Position numbers and translations under genes: made by a program. A stretch of DNA of 64,000 nucleotides from Pseudomonas deceptionensis (GTDB taxonomy: Bacteria > Pseudomonadota > Gammaproteobacteria > Pseudomonadales > Pseudomonadaceae): positions 3,369,501 through 3,433,500 of the forward strand of contig NZ_FNUD01000002.1 of the NCBI RefSeq assembly GCF_900106095.1, in the 5' to 3' direction. Of this stretch, positions 17,956 to 26,127 are shown piece after piece (position 1 is the first letter of the stretch; each line of letters opens with the position of its first letter). The notes below the pieces were generated by a model. The model was given only the letters and a program-made list of their open reading frames with translations. It did no database searches and had not been told where the DNA came from.

Positions 17956-18954
17956 CTACAAGGTTTGGCTCTCTTCTTCATTCTTTTTCAGTGTTTGCAG
18001 GCTTTCCAGCGCCGTTTCGGCCTTTATTGCTCTCAAGACCAGTTCGGCGTTGGCCTCTTTGGCTTCGCTGTGTGCCAGTTTCAACCCTTCGCTGTCTTGT
18101 GTGGCCACGCGCAAGCGCTCCTGCAGCAAGGTGCACTCGCTTTGCAGCTGGCTCAGTTGGCCATTCAGTTGGCCGTTGAGGTTGTTCAGCCTGTGCTGCT
18201 GATCGTTGGCCTGATTCAGTTCTTTGCTCAGTGCACGGCTCTCGCTCAGCACGCGCTCGTTGTCACGGTGCAGCTGGGTGATTTCATCCTGGCGTACCAG
18301 CGCGCTTTGCTGAGCCTGGCGCAGTTCCATCTGGACTTGCTGCAATTGCCCTTCGTGGCGACGCTGATCCTGTTCGCGCTGCTCCTTGACGGCGCTGCGG
18401 TAGTGCTCGAGGGCATCGCGGGCGTGCAGGTGCTTGTCTTCCAGTGAGCGAATTTGCTCGTCGCGGTCCTGGAGGCGCAGCTCAAAATCGCTGCAGGCCT
18501 GATTCAGGGCGGCATTGCGGGTCTGTTCGGTTTGCAGCATGGAACGGGTGGATTCCAGATTCGACGTTTCCTGGCTTAGCGCACTGCCCTGTATCTCAAG
18601 CTGCTGCTGGAGTTGTACCTGTGCCTGCTGCGCGTCGGCCAACTGCTCCTGCAGCCCGGTCTTCAACTGTTCGTAATGCGCCTGGGCCCGGTCGATGGGC
18701 TCTTGCGCCTGTTCCTGCAGGCGTTGGGCGAGGCGGGCGACCAGTTCGGTCAGTTCGTCATCGATCTGCTCACGAGGAACTCCGCGGCGCGTATCCGCTT
18801 CGTCCAGCTCTTTGAGATAGCGATGGATAGTGGTTTTCGATCCGGTGTTTCCCATCTCGATACGTACCGCATCAATGCTCGGGTGTTCGCCGCGGGCCAG
18901 GATCGCCGTGCGCGCAATTTGAACAACCGCTTTGTTTACGCCGCCACGGGCCAT
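17956..18954 (-). CDS. KfrA-like DNA-binding protein with long coiled coil
   Basis: This 332-residue protein has an N-terminal KfrA-type helix-turn-helix region (residues about 1-60; GNTGSKTTIHRYLKELDEA). The rest is an almost continuous Gln/Glu/Leu-rich coiled coil from about residue 80 to 330. Plasmid KfrA proteins bind operators in their own promoters and form filaments aiding partition; chromosomal relatives are widespread in Pseudomonas, often beside a tyrosine recombinase, as here. GGAG precedes the ATG by about 8 nt. The divergent intergenic region carries nested inverted repeats that are good candidates for its autoregulatory operator. It could act as an accessory factor for the recombinase. 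Confidence 0.8.
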   Translation of the reverse strand: MARGGVNKAVVQIARTAILARGEHPSIDAVRIEMGNTGSKTTIHRYLKELDEADTRRGVPREQIDDELTELVARLAQRLQEQAQEPIDRAQAHYEQLKTGLQEQLADAQQAQVQLQQQLEIQGSALSQETSNLESTRSMLQTEQTRNAALNQACSDFELRLQDRDEQIRSLEDKHLHARDALEHYRSAVKEQREQDQRRHEGQLQQVQMELRQAQQSALVRQDEITQLHRDNERVLSESRALSKELNQANDQQHRLNNLNGQLNGQLSQLQSECTLLQERLRVATQDSEGLKLAHSEAKEANAELVLRAIKAETALESLQTLKKNEEESQTL

Positions 18955-18971
18955 GGTGATCTCCTACGATT

Positions 18972-19069
18972 ATGTACTGTGGTATGTATCATGTAATTAC
19001 ATACTATATGAGTACATTAACTTTGTCTTTATTTGTGAATTAAGAGGCGGGATATACTGGTATTATCCC
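18972..19069. promoter_or_regulatory. Nested inverted repeats between the kfrA-like and recombinase genes
   Basis: ATGTACT (18972-18978) pairs with AGTACAT (19011-19017), and inside it GTATGTA (18982-18988) pairs with TACATAC (18998-19004). A third dyad, GGGATA (19049-19054) with TATCCC (19064-19069), lies nearer the recombinase. The region is strongly AT-rich compared with the flanks. It may be an operator of the KfrA-like protein and/or a recombination core site. Confidence 0.5.
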
Positions 19070-19132
19070 GTGTTAGAGCCTTGGAACTGCTTTTAAGGCC
19101 CGTTTTCAGTACGCCAATCAAGAGAACTGCCC

Positions 19133-20071
19133 ATGAGCGAGCTGGATCGCTACCTGAATGCCGCGACCCGCGACAACACCCGCCGTAGCTATCGGGCTGC
19201 CATCGAGCACTTCGAAGTCACGTGGGGCGGGTTTCTGCCCGCTACCAGTGACAGCGTGGCGCGCTACCTGGTGGCTCATGCCGGCCAGCTCTCGATCAAC
19301 ACGCTGAAGCTGCGCCTGTCGGCCATCGCCCAGTGGCATAACAGCCAGGGTTTCGCCGACCCGACCAAGGCGCCGGTGGTGCGCAAGGTGTTCAAGGGCA
19401 TCCGCGCTTTGCATCCGATGCAAGAGAAGCAGGCCGAGCCCTTGCAGTTGCAGCATCTGGAGAAGGTGGTCGACTGGCTTGAAGGCGAAGCGCTGGCCGC
19501 GCTAGCCAGCGATGATCGGCCGGGGCTGTTGCGCGCCAGGCGCGATGCCGCGTTGATATTGCTGGGGTTTTGGCGCGGGTTTCGAAGCGATGAGTTGTGC
19601 CGCTTGCAGATCGAGCACGTACAGGCAGTCGCAGGTTCAGGGATTACGCTGTACCTGCCGCGCAGCAAAAGTGACCGCGACAACCTGGGCAAGACCTTTC
19701 AGACCCCGGCGCTCTTGCGTCTGTGCCCGGTGCGGGCCTATATCGAGTGGCTCAATACCGCCGCGCTGGTGCGCGGTCCGGTGTTCCGCGGGATCGACCG
19801 CTGGGGCAATCTGGGTGAAGAGGGGCTGCATGCCAATAGCGTGATCCCCTTGTTGCGCCAGGCGCTGGAGCGCGCCGGCATCCCCGCCGAGCACTACACC
19901 AGCCACTCACTGCGTCGCGGATTTGCGACGTGGGCGCATCAAAGTGGTTGGGATTTGAAGTCGCTGATGAATTACGTCGGCTGGAAGGACGTTAAGTCAG
20001 CCATGCGCTATGTTGAAGCGACCCCGTTTACGGGGATGCGCATGATGGCCGAGAAACAAATTGGTAACTGA
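19133..20071 (+). CDS. Tyrosine recombinase (phage-integrase family)
   Basis: This 312-residue protein has a SAM-like N-terminal core-binding domain (about 1-100) and a catalytic domain. The catalytic residues are visible: Arg in GFRSDEL (R151), Lys in PRSKSD (K179), HSLRRGF giving H258 and R261, Trp in GWKDVKSAMRYVE where His/Trp is expected, and the nucleophile Tyr293. So it should be active. No phage or transposon genes accompany it; its only partner is the divergent kfrA-like gene. It might resolve chromosome structures or a still-unseen mobile unit. Substrate sites are unknown, though the dyads upstream are candidates. Confidence 0.88.
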   Translation: MSELDRYLNAATRDNTRRSYRAAIEHFEVTWGGFLPATSDSVARYLVAHAGQLSINTLKLRLSAIAQWHNSQGFADPTKAPVVRKVFKGIRALHPMQEKQAEPLQLQHLEKVVDWLEGEALAALASDDRPGLLRARRDAALILLGFWRGFRSDELCRLQIEHVQAVAGSGITLYLPRSKSDRDNLGKTFQTPALLRLCPVRAYIEWLNTAALVRGPVFRGIDRWGNLGEEGLHANSVIPLLRQALERAGIPAEHYTSHSLRRGFATWAHQSGWDLKSLMNYVGWKDVKSAMRYVEATPFTGMRMMAEKQIGN

Positions 20072-20263
20072 TCCGTGTCAAGTTGAAAGCCTGAGCGGTG
20101 GCCCATATTTGGAAGGTGTGTTTTAGCGTTAGCTTTCTTCTATCTATAACGTCACCTGATAGCTAAAACCAATCGCGAGCATCAGCTTTGCCAATGAGCC
20201 AGATACGTAATGTGTTGTTAGGATTCACCTCATCAACTTTTCAACCCTGACGGAGAGTCAACG

Positions 20264-20827
20264 ATGCCTATCATCAACAGCCATGTAAAACCGTTCAAAG
20301 CAACTGCCTACAAAAACGGCAGCTTCGTGGAAGTCTCGGACGCTGACCTGAAAGGCAAGTGGTCTGTGGTGTTCTTCTACCCAGCCGACTTCACATTCGT
20401 TTGCCCGACTGAGCTGGAAGACCTCGCTGACAACTACGAAGAGTTCAAGAAACTCGGCGTCGAGATCTACAGCGTGTCGACCGACACCCACTTTGCTCAC
20501 GCTGCCTGGCACAACACTTCGCCAGCCATCGGCAAAATCCAGTACACCATGATCGGCGACCCTACGCTGACCATCTCCCGCAACTTCGACGTTCTGATCG
20601 AAGAAGCTGGTCTGGCTGACCGCGGTACGTTCGTGATCAACCCGGAAGGTCAGATCAAGATCGTTGAACTGAACGACGGCGGTGTTGGCCGTGACGCATC
20701 CGAGCTGCTGCGCAAAATCAAGGCTGCCCAGTACGTTGCTGCCCACCCAGGCGAAGTTTGCCCGGCCAAATGGAAAGAAGGTGAATCCACCTTGGCTCCA
20801 TCGCTTGACCTGGTCGGGAAGATCTAA
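20264..20827 (+). CDS. ahpC: AhpC, alkyl hydroperoxide reductase peroxiredoxin subunit
   Basis: This 187-residue typical 2-Cys peroxiredoxin has the peroxidatic Cys47 in [13 protein letters not shown] and the resolving Cys166 in [10 protein letters not shown]. It reduces hydrogen peroxide and organic hydroperoxides in the cytoplasm and is recycled by AhpF, encoded downstream. GGAGAG lies 8 nt before the ATG. A strong terminator separates ahpC from ahpF, so ahpC is probably transcribed in excess, as is usual for this pair. Codon use is notably optimised, consistent with high expression. Confidence 0.97.
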   Translation: MPIINSHVKPFKATAYKNGSFVEVSDADLKGKWSVVFFYPADFTFVCPTELEDLADNYEEFKKLGVEIYSVSTDTHFAHAAWHNTSPAIGKIQYTMIGDPTLTISRNFDVLIEEAGLADRGTFVINPEGQIKIVELNDGGVGRDASELLRKIKAAQYVAAHPGEVCPAKWKEGESTLAPSLDLVGKI

Positions 20828-20887
20828 GTCTGTGAATCAGGCCGGGGCGGTGATCCGCACCTGAGTAGTAAGCAGCATCGCCCTCAA

Positions 20888-20922
20888 AACGCCCGGGCGA
20901 CATTCGCTCGGGCGTTTTTTTT
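20888..20922 (+). terminator. Rho-independent terminator after ahpC
   Basis: A near-perfect 12-bp stem (AACGCCCGGGCG with CGCTCGGGCGTT, 5-nt loop) is followed by eight T residues. It lies between ahpC and ahpF, 60 bp past the ahpC stop, and probably attenuates read-through. Confidence 0.92.
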
Positions 20923-20953
20923 ACAGAATCAATATTCAAAGGAGATCGCCCGT

Positions 20954-22516
20954 ATGTTGGACGCCAATCTGAAAGCACAGTTGAAGTCATACCTGGAGCG
21001 GGTTACACAGCCGATCGAGATTGTCGCTTCTCTCGACGACGGTGCGAAATCCCGTGAAATGCACGACCTGTTAAAAGAAGTCGCCAGCCTTTCCAGCATG
21101 ATTACCCTGCTGGACAACGGTGACGATGCGCGCAAGCCTTCGTTCTCGCTGAACCGCCCGGGCGGCGATATCAGCCTGCGTTTTGCAGGCATCCCGATGG
21201 GCCACGAATTTACTTCGCTGGTGCTGGCCTTGCTGCAAGTGGGCGGCCACCCATCGAAAGCCAGTGCCGAAGTCATTGAACAGATCCGCTCCCTTAAAGG
21301 TGAGTTCAACTTCGAAACCTATTTCTCGCTGTCTTGCCAGAACTGCCCTGACGTTGTTCAGGCGCTGAACCTGATGGCTGTGCTGAACCCGAACATTCGC
21401 CACGTGGCGATTGACGGCGCCTTGTTCCAGGACGAGGTCAATGATCGTCAAGTGATGGCGGTACCCAGTGTTTACCTGAACGGTGTCAACTTCGGTCAGG
21501 GCCGCATGGGTCTGGAAGAGATCCTGGGCAAGCTGGATACCAGCGCCATTGAGCGCCAGGCCGAAAAAATTAGCGCCAAGGATGCCTTTGACGTGCTGGT
21601 GATCGGTGGCGGCCCGGCCGGTGCTGCAGCGGCCATTTATGCTGCACGTAAAGGCATTCGTACCGGTGTGGCGGCTGAGCGTTTTGGCGGTCAGGTGCTG
21701 GACACCATGGCCATCGAGAACTTTATCTCGGTTCAGGAAACTGAAGGGCCAAAGCTTGCGACCGCGCTTGAAGAACACGTCAAGCAGTACGACGTGGATA
21801 TCATGAACCTGCAACGCGCCGACAAGTTGATCCCGGGCAAGTCGGGCGAGCTACACCAGGTCAACTTTGCAAGTGGTGCTTCGCTCAAAGCCAAGACCGT
21901 GATCCTGGCCACCGGTGCCCGCTGGCGTGAAATGAATGTACCTGGCGAGCAGGAATACCGCAGCCGCGGTGTTGCTTACTGCCCGCACTGCGACGGCCCA
22001 CTGTTCAAGGGCAAACGGGTTGCGGTGATCGGTGGCGGTAACTCCGGCGTCGAAGCGGCTATCGACCTGGCGGGTATCGTTGCTCACGTGACCCTGCTTG
22101 AGTTCGATACCAAGCTGCGCGCCGATGCAGTGCTGCAACGCAAGCTGCACAGCTTGCCCAACGTGAAGGTCGTCACCAACGCTCAAACCACCGAAGTGAT
22201 CGGTGACGGGCAGAAAGTGAACGGTCTGCGCTACAAGGATCGTCAGTCGGGTGATGTGCACACGGTCGAGCTGGAAGGCATCTTTGTGCAAATCGGCCTA
22301 CTGCCAAACACGGATTGGCTCAAAGGCACTGTTGAGCTGTCGCCTCGCGGTGAGATCGTTGTCGATGCTCGCGGTGAAACGTCCATCCCCGGCATCTTCG
22401 CGGCCGGTGACGTGACCACGGTGCCGTACAAGCAGATTGTGATTGCGGTCGGTGAGGGCGCCAAGGCTTCGCTGAGTGCGTTCGATCACTTGATCCGCTC
22501 CTCTGCACCGGAATAA
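20954..22516 (+). CDS. ahpF: AhpF, alkyl hydroperoxide reductase flavoprotein subunit
   Basis: This 520-residue FAD enzyme has an N-terminal double thioredoxin-fold domain with the redox pair SCQNC (C128, C131), then a thioredoxin-reductase-like part. That part has the FAD motif [19 protein letters not shown] (from about residue 216), a second disulfide in YCPHCDGP (about 340-350) and the NAD motif [12 protein letters not shown]. It passes electrons from NADH to AhpC. AAAGGAGA precedes the ATG. It follows the ahpC terminator and ends at a bidirectional terminator shared with gloA. Confidence 0.97.
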   Translation: MLDANLKAQLKSYLERVTQPIEIVASLDDGAKSREMHDLLKEVASLSSMITLLDNGDDARKPSFSLNRPGGDISLRFAGIPMGHEFTSLVLALLQVGGHPSKASAEVIEQIRSLKGEFNFETYFSLSCQNCPDVVQALNLMAVLNPNIRHVAIDGALFQDEVNDRQVMAVPSVYLNGVNFGQGRMGLEEILGKLDTSAIERQAEKISAKDAFDVLVIGGGPAGAAAAIYAARKGIRTGVAAERFGGQVLDTMAIENFISVQETEGPKLATALEEHVKQYDVDIMNLQRADKLIPGKSGELHQVNFASGASLKAKTVILATGARWREMNVPGEQEYRSRGVAYCPHCDGPLFKGKRVAVIGGGNSGVEAAIDLAGIVAHVTLLEFDTKLRADAVLQRKLHSLPNVKVVTNAQTTEVIGDGQKVNGLRYKDRQSGDVHTVELEGIFVQIGLLPNTDWLKGTVELSPRGEIVVDARGETSIPGIFAAGDVTTVPYKQIVIAVGEGAKASLSAFDHLIRSSAPE

Positions 22517-22528
22517 GCAGCCGCACAT

Positions 22529-22561
22529 AAAAAAACCCATGAGCGATCATGGGTTTTTTTT
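22529..22561. terminator. Bidirectional terminator between ahpF and gloA
   Basis: AAAAAACCCATGA and TCATGGGTTTTTT form a stem with a short loop, with A and T tracts on both sides. It serves ahpF on the plus strand and the convergent gloA on the minus strand. Confidence 0.93.
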
Positions 22562-22572
22562 GCGTCCGATAT

Positions 22573-23094
22573 TTACATCGGTTGCGGCTGGATGATCTCA
22601 ACCCAGTAACCGTCCGGGTCTTTGACGAATGCCAGTGACTTCATGCGGCCGTCGTTCAGGCGCTTCTGGAAATCCACGCCCAGGGCTTCGAAACGTTCAC
22701 AGGCGGCACGGATGTCCGGCACTGAAATGCAGATATGGCCAAAACCACGCGGGTCAGTGTTGCCGTTGTGGTAGGCCACGCTGTCATCGGTTTCCGAGCC
22801 GTGGTTGTGGGTCAGCTCAAGGATGCCGGGAATCGACTTCATCCACAGTGTGCGCGCGGCGTCGTCTGCGGGGATCTGCGTCTTGTCGACCAGTGCCAGG
22901 AAGTACAGGCTGAATTCGGCCTCAGGGAAGTCACGCTTCTCGACCAGCGAGAAACCCAGGACGCGGGTATAGAAGTCCAGGGATTTTTCGATGTTCTTCA
23001 CACGCAGCATGGTGTGGTTGAATACGAAATTTTGGGTAGCGCTGTCTGGTGCGGCGGTTACGCCAGGGATGTTGTTCAGGTCTTGCAGGCTCAT
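22573..23094 (-). CDS. gloA: Lactoylglutathione lyase (glyoxalase I)
   Basis: This 173-residue glyoxalase I isomerises the methylglyoxal-glutathione hemithioacetal to S-lactoylglutathione. Metal ligands are seen in FNHTMLRV (His), GILELTHN (Glu), GFGHICISV (His) and YWVEIIQP (Glu). The ATG at 23094 (MSLQDLNNIPGV) was chosen over the 202-residue frame because GGAGGG lies 4-9 nt upstream. The sequence resembles the plant/Pseudomonas long-type single-domain enzymes. It stands alone, convergent with ahpF. Confidence 0.95.
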   Translation of the reverse strand: MSLQDLNNIPGVTAAPDSATQNFVFNHTMLRVKNIEKSLDFYTRVLGFSLVEKRDFPEAEFSLYFLALVDKTQIPADDAARTLWMKSIPGILELTHNHGSETDDSVAYHNGNTDPRGFGHICISVPDIRAACERFEALGVDFQKRLNDGRMKSLAFVKDPDGYWVEIIQPQPM

Positions 23095-23246
23095 GAACCC
23101 TCCGAAAATGATGCGTAGGTGGTCGGTCGCTACGGTGAGCGTGATGGGGGAATGATACGGAATGTGGCTGTCATGCGCCAAACCCGTTTTCAGGGAGGGG
23201 GGTATACCTGCACTGCGAAAAGCGGGGGGCAGGGCAAATCGCAGGC

Positions 23247-23345
23247 AAAAAGAAGCCCGCCGAAGCGGGCATGGGGCGCTAGTCCTTTAGCAGCCCCTAT
23301 CCTGTGACCATCCATGTGAAAAAATTGTGAAGCGCCGGGCTCTTT
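23247..23345 (-). ncRNA. Candidate small RNA with a GGA hexaloop and intrinsic terminator
   Basis: On the minus strand a rho-independent terminator (GCCCGC-TTCG-GCGGGC, then TTCTTTTT; 23270-23247) has no gene upstream, implying a non-coding transcript. Just before it, GGGGC(T)GCTA pairs with TAGCGCCCC (23297-23273), a 9-bp stem with one bulge that presents the loop AAGGAC. GGA in a hexaloop is the hallmark of an RsmA/CsrA site. Further upstream is a U-rich unpaired stretch (CACAATTTTTTCACATGG). The 5' end is not defined; 23345 is a guess. It may correspond to a known Pseudomonas stress sRNA such as RgsA, but I cannot confirm this from memory. Confidence 0.5.
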
Positions 23346-23591
23346 ATGACCTTTCGGTTGAGCGGGTTGAGCAATAAGGCAATTCCTACAAAGTATTACT
23401 GCTTTAGCGCAGGGTTATTCACGTTCGGGGGGCATTAATCAATACATATGATTGAGCAGGCTGCAGGGTGTCCAAGTTACGCCTGTGGGCGCGGGCACTA
23501 ACGGCGCTGCGCAAGTGGCGGGCAGTTAAGCCATTTTGAATACATTTATGTCGTTGTATTTAAACAACTTGAACCCATGTAGCCGGGCATG

Positions 23592-23617
23592 AAAAAGCCC
23601 TGTGAAGACAGGGCTTT
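23592..23617 (-). terminator. Rho-independent terminator after mvaU
   Basis: On the minus strand AAAGCCCTGT and ACAGGGCTTT form a stem with a 4-6 nt loop followed by TTT(C). It lies 15 bp after the mvaU stop codon. Confidence 0.85.
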
Positions 23618-23632
23618 GATTGTGTGCAGACT

Positions 23633-23992
23633 TCAGGCGCGAAGCCAGGAATCTACCGTGGCTGCGCCGTACTCTTCTTTCCAGGCTTTAAGGCCGCGAT
23701 GATTGCCGCCTTTGGTTTCTATCAGTTCGCCCGTGTGGGGGTTCTGGTACACCTTCAATACGCGCGCCTTGCGCTGTTTGGGCGCGGCCGCCCCCTTTGC
23801 AGCAGAGGGTTTGGGGTCAAGAATGGCGATGATGTCACGAAGGCTTTTGCCGTAGGTTTTCATCAAGCCCAGCAGCTTTTGCTCGAACTCGATTTCTTTT
23901 CTCAATCCGGCATCATTCTTCAAAGCTTCCAATTGAGCCAACTGTTCCTGGAGTGCCTTTTCAGCAGCGCGAAACTCAGCAAGTCTAGACAA
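23633..23992 (-). CDS. mvaU: MvaU/MvaT-type H-NS-like nucleoid protein
   Basis: This 119-residue xenogeneic silencer of the MvaT family has an N-terminal coiled-coil oligomerisation region (LAEFRAAEKALQEQLAQLEAL), then KSLRDIIAILDPK. The C-terminal AT-hook-like DNA-binding part has NPHTGELIETKGGNHRGLKAW. It binds AT-rich DNA and represses acquired genes. The ATG at 23998 has GGAG only 2 nt away, whereas a TTG at 23992 has it at 8 nt and yields MSRLAEFRAAEKAL, matching MvaU proteins, so the TTG start is preferred. It is monocistronic with its own terminator. It may silence AT-richer loci such as the hcp cassette; that is inference. Confidence 0.9.
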   Translation of the reverse strand: MSRLAEFRAAEKALQEQLAQLEALKNDAGLRKEIEFEQKLLGLMKTYGKSLRDIIAILDPKPSAAKGAAAPKQRKARVLKVYQNPHTGELIETKGGNHRGLKAWKEEYGAATVDSWLRA

Positions 23993-24197
23993 AGTCATTA
24001 CTCCATTCGTAGGTTCGGCGGTGTGAGGCCGAATCGAATTAATGATGTTTGGAATGCACAAGACAGGCAGGGCGACTGTCCAGAAAGTTAACCCGTACAA
24101 GCGGGCCTTTTAAAACAAATATTTAAAAATGTTACGCTGACAAAAAAAATTGTAGTTGTTAATTCACGCACTGCCAAGCAATGCAGGCGTCATATCT

Positions 24198-24229
24198 AAA
24201 AAAAGACGATTATTTTTATAATCGCCTTT
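24198..24229 (-). terminator. Terminator of the EAL-domain gene
   Basis: On the minus strand AAAGGCGATTAT and ATAATCGTCTTT form an AT-rich stem with an AAAA loop followed by TTTT. It lies about 19 bp past the stop codon at 24248. Confidence 0.8.
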
Positions 24230-24247
24230 GAGTGGGGTTGTTTGTTA

Positions 24248-25795
24248 TTAAGTGGGCGTTAAGCGTGCCACTAAAGACGTGACAAAGTCTGCCGACGGCA
24301 TAGGCCGTGCAAACAGATAGCCTTGTAAAAACTCAACGCCTTGTGCGGCCAGGTACTGGCTTTGCTCTTCTGTTTCTATGCCTTCGGCAACAATGCCCAA
24401 GTCCAGCTTTACGCTCAGCTCGATGATGCTGTCGAGGATATGCCTGGACAGGGCGTCGGAGCCGATCATGGCGACGAAACTCTGATCGATTTTCAAGTAA
24501 TCGACGTTGAACTCGCGCAAGTAACTCAAACTGGAATGCCCGGTGCCAAAGTCATCCAGGGCAATCATCACGCCCAGGCTGTGCAATGCAGCAAACAACG
24601 CGTGAGTTGTTTCAGTGGGTACGATCAACTCGCGCTCGGTGAGCTCCAGTACCAGTTTGATATGCCCTGTGGGGAATGCGTCCAGAAACTCGCGGCAATC
24701 TTCAATCAGTTTCAGGTCCTGACAATGACGGGCTGCAATATTGAACGCCAAATGAAAGCCGGGGGCCATGGTGTGGGTATGAGGAGCAAGCAATGCAGCC
24801 GTTTGGCGCATCAGTGAGCGCGTCATTGGCACAATCAGCCCCGAGTGCTCGGCGAATGGAATGAACAAGTCCGGGCGCACCAGGCCTTCTGTGGGGTGCT
24901 TCCAGCGCATCAGTACTTCGGCGCCTGCCCATTGTTTGGTGTCCCCGCGCACTACCGGCTGGAAATAAGGAATGAACTCTTCAGCCTCCAGCCCCCGCTG
25001 CAATTCATGGGTGGGTGAAGATGAACTCTTTTTCAGCTGATTAACTGTGGCCGCCGAGATCATGCCCAGGAAGATCAATAGCGCCATGAATCCAGGGTAT
25101 TGACCTTTCACAAAACGCCAGACGGTACCGGAACTAAACCCTGCGACAACACTGTAAGGGTAGTGCGTGGAAGGCACTGTGACGGGGGTTACCGGATATG
25201 GCCCGGGCGGTGTATTGCGCACTTGGCCAAAACGGTCAATCGAGTTGTCGCCCACTTGAATCATTAACTGCGTGTACTGGTTGATCAGGCCCAATACATT
25301 GACCAGGTGAAAGCCGTACAGGCTGACAATGACACCGGCGTGATCTTTTTCGCGTCGATAGATCAACAAGGGTTCGTCAGGTGTCACCGGATTTCCGGGC
25401 AGCAGCCACAGTACGCCGTCGTTATAGTCCGCCGGATTAACGGCTTCTTTAAAACTGCCAAACAGGGATGTGCAATAAATCTGGTTTTCCCACACCAGGT
25501 TTACGGATCGCACGAACGGTCGGCGCGTCACCTGGTCACGCAGGGCCAGTTCAACCTGTGGGCAATCCTGACCAGCCAGTGGCAAGACCGCGTCCGCCGC
25601 CATCGCGGCATTGTCCAGCATCAAGTCAAACTGACGAACCGCCTCACGGGCCGTTTCAGTGGCTTCCCACTCCAGCGATCGGTTGGCCTGCCAAAAAATG
25701 ATGAACATGCCCAGGACAATGGGCAGCAGGCCACTCAGCAAAATCAGCGCATAGCGATCAGTCCATTTTCGGGTCAATTTCAGCGCTAATGGCAT
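24248..25795 (-). CDS. Membrane c-di-GMP phosphodiesterase with CSS sensor and EAL domain
   Basis: This 515-residue protein is predicted to hydrolyse c-di-GMP. N-terminal helix at about 17-37; periplasmic CSS-motif domain to about 235 with the conserved cysteines in GQDCPQ and IYCTSLFGS; second helix (GFMALLIFLGMISAATV); then a cytoplasmic EAL domain. Catalytic motifs are AEVLMRW (EVL in place of EAL), the glutamate in LELTERE, DDFGTGHSSLSYL, KIDQSF, AEGIETEEQ and QGYLFARP. In related PdeC-type enzymes the periplasmic disulfide state controls activity, so redox conditions may be sensed. AGGA lies 6 nt before the ATG. It is monocistronic. Confidence 0.9.
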   Translation of the reverse strand: MPLALKLTRKWTDRYALILLSGLLPIVLGMFIIFWQANRSLEWEATETAREAVRQFDLMLDNAAMAADAVLPLAGQDCPQVELALRDQVTRRPFVRSVNLVWENQIYCTSLFGSFKEAVNPADYNDGVLWLLPGNPVTPDEPLLIYRREKDHAGVIVSLYGFHLVNVLGLINQYTQLMIQVGDNSIDRFGQVRNTPPGPYPVTPVTVPSTHYPYSVVAGFSSGTVWRFVKGQYPGFMALLIFLGMISAATVNQLKKSSSSPTHELQRGLEAEEFIPYFQPVVRGDTKQWAGAEVLMRWKHPTEGLVRPDLFIPFAEHSGLIVPMTRSLMRQTAALLAPHTHTMAPGFHLAFNIAARHCQDLKLIEDCREFLDAFPTGHIKLVLELTERELIVPTETTHALFAALHSLGVMIALDDFGTGHSSLSYLREFNVDYLKIDQSFVAMIGSDALSRHILDSIIELSVKLDLGIVAEGIETEEQSQYLAAQGVEFLQGYLFARPMPSADFVTSLVARLTPT

Positions 25796-25982
25796 TCAGA
25801 GTCCTGCGAGCGAAGGGGGGAGAGCGGTACAAAGCGGGTGCATCCGGGTAAGGCTAGCATTGGTTTAAGGCTATTTCACATGACGTAGGACAAACATGAT
25901 TACGCCATGTAGAATCGGCTTACGCATACAAGAATAACGACTTCTGCAAGCAGAAGCCCTACCGCGTAAGAGATGGATCGAA

Positions 25983-26087
25983 ATGAAGCGATTCGGGTTC
26001 CAACTGATTTACGGTGATTTCCTTGCGCGCAGTGTGCGCGGGATCTCCTGCGCGCCACCTGCCAGCCTCAGCATTCTTAGCAACTGA
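25983..26087 (+). CDS. Short ORF (34 aa) upstream of hpd
   Basis: ATG at 25983 opens a 34-codon frame, [18 protein letters not shown] and on to a TGA at 26087, about 40 bp before the hpd start and in another frame. A weak GGA lies upstream. The residues are not low-complexity, and the frame could be a leader peptide or a small protein. A hairpin (CTTCTGC-AA-GCAGAAG, about 25940-25955) precedes it. Coding status is uncertain. Confidence 0.35.
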   Translation: MKRFGFQLIYGDFLARSVRGISCAPPASLSILSN

Positions 26088-26127
26088 CCCAGTCAACTCT
26101 AAAAATGACCATGATGAGGCGCCGAAA

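Larger units (their letters stand above)
23095..23632. other. Intergenic region between gloA and mvaU
   Basis: A 538-bp stretch without a protein-coding gene. It contains a candidate small RNA on the minus strand with its own terminator (23247-23345) and the mvaU terminator (23592-23617). Its remaining part (23350-23590) shows no family-like coding frame. Confidence 0.6.

Noticed and set aside
20129..20173. Possible OxyR site upstream of ahpC
   Set aside because: TTAGCTTTCTTCTAT (20129-20143) and ATAGCTAAAACCAAT (20159-20173) each resemble an OxyR dimer half, but they are 15 bp apart instead of 7. Kept as a hint only.
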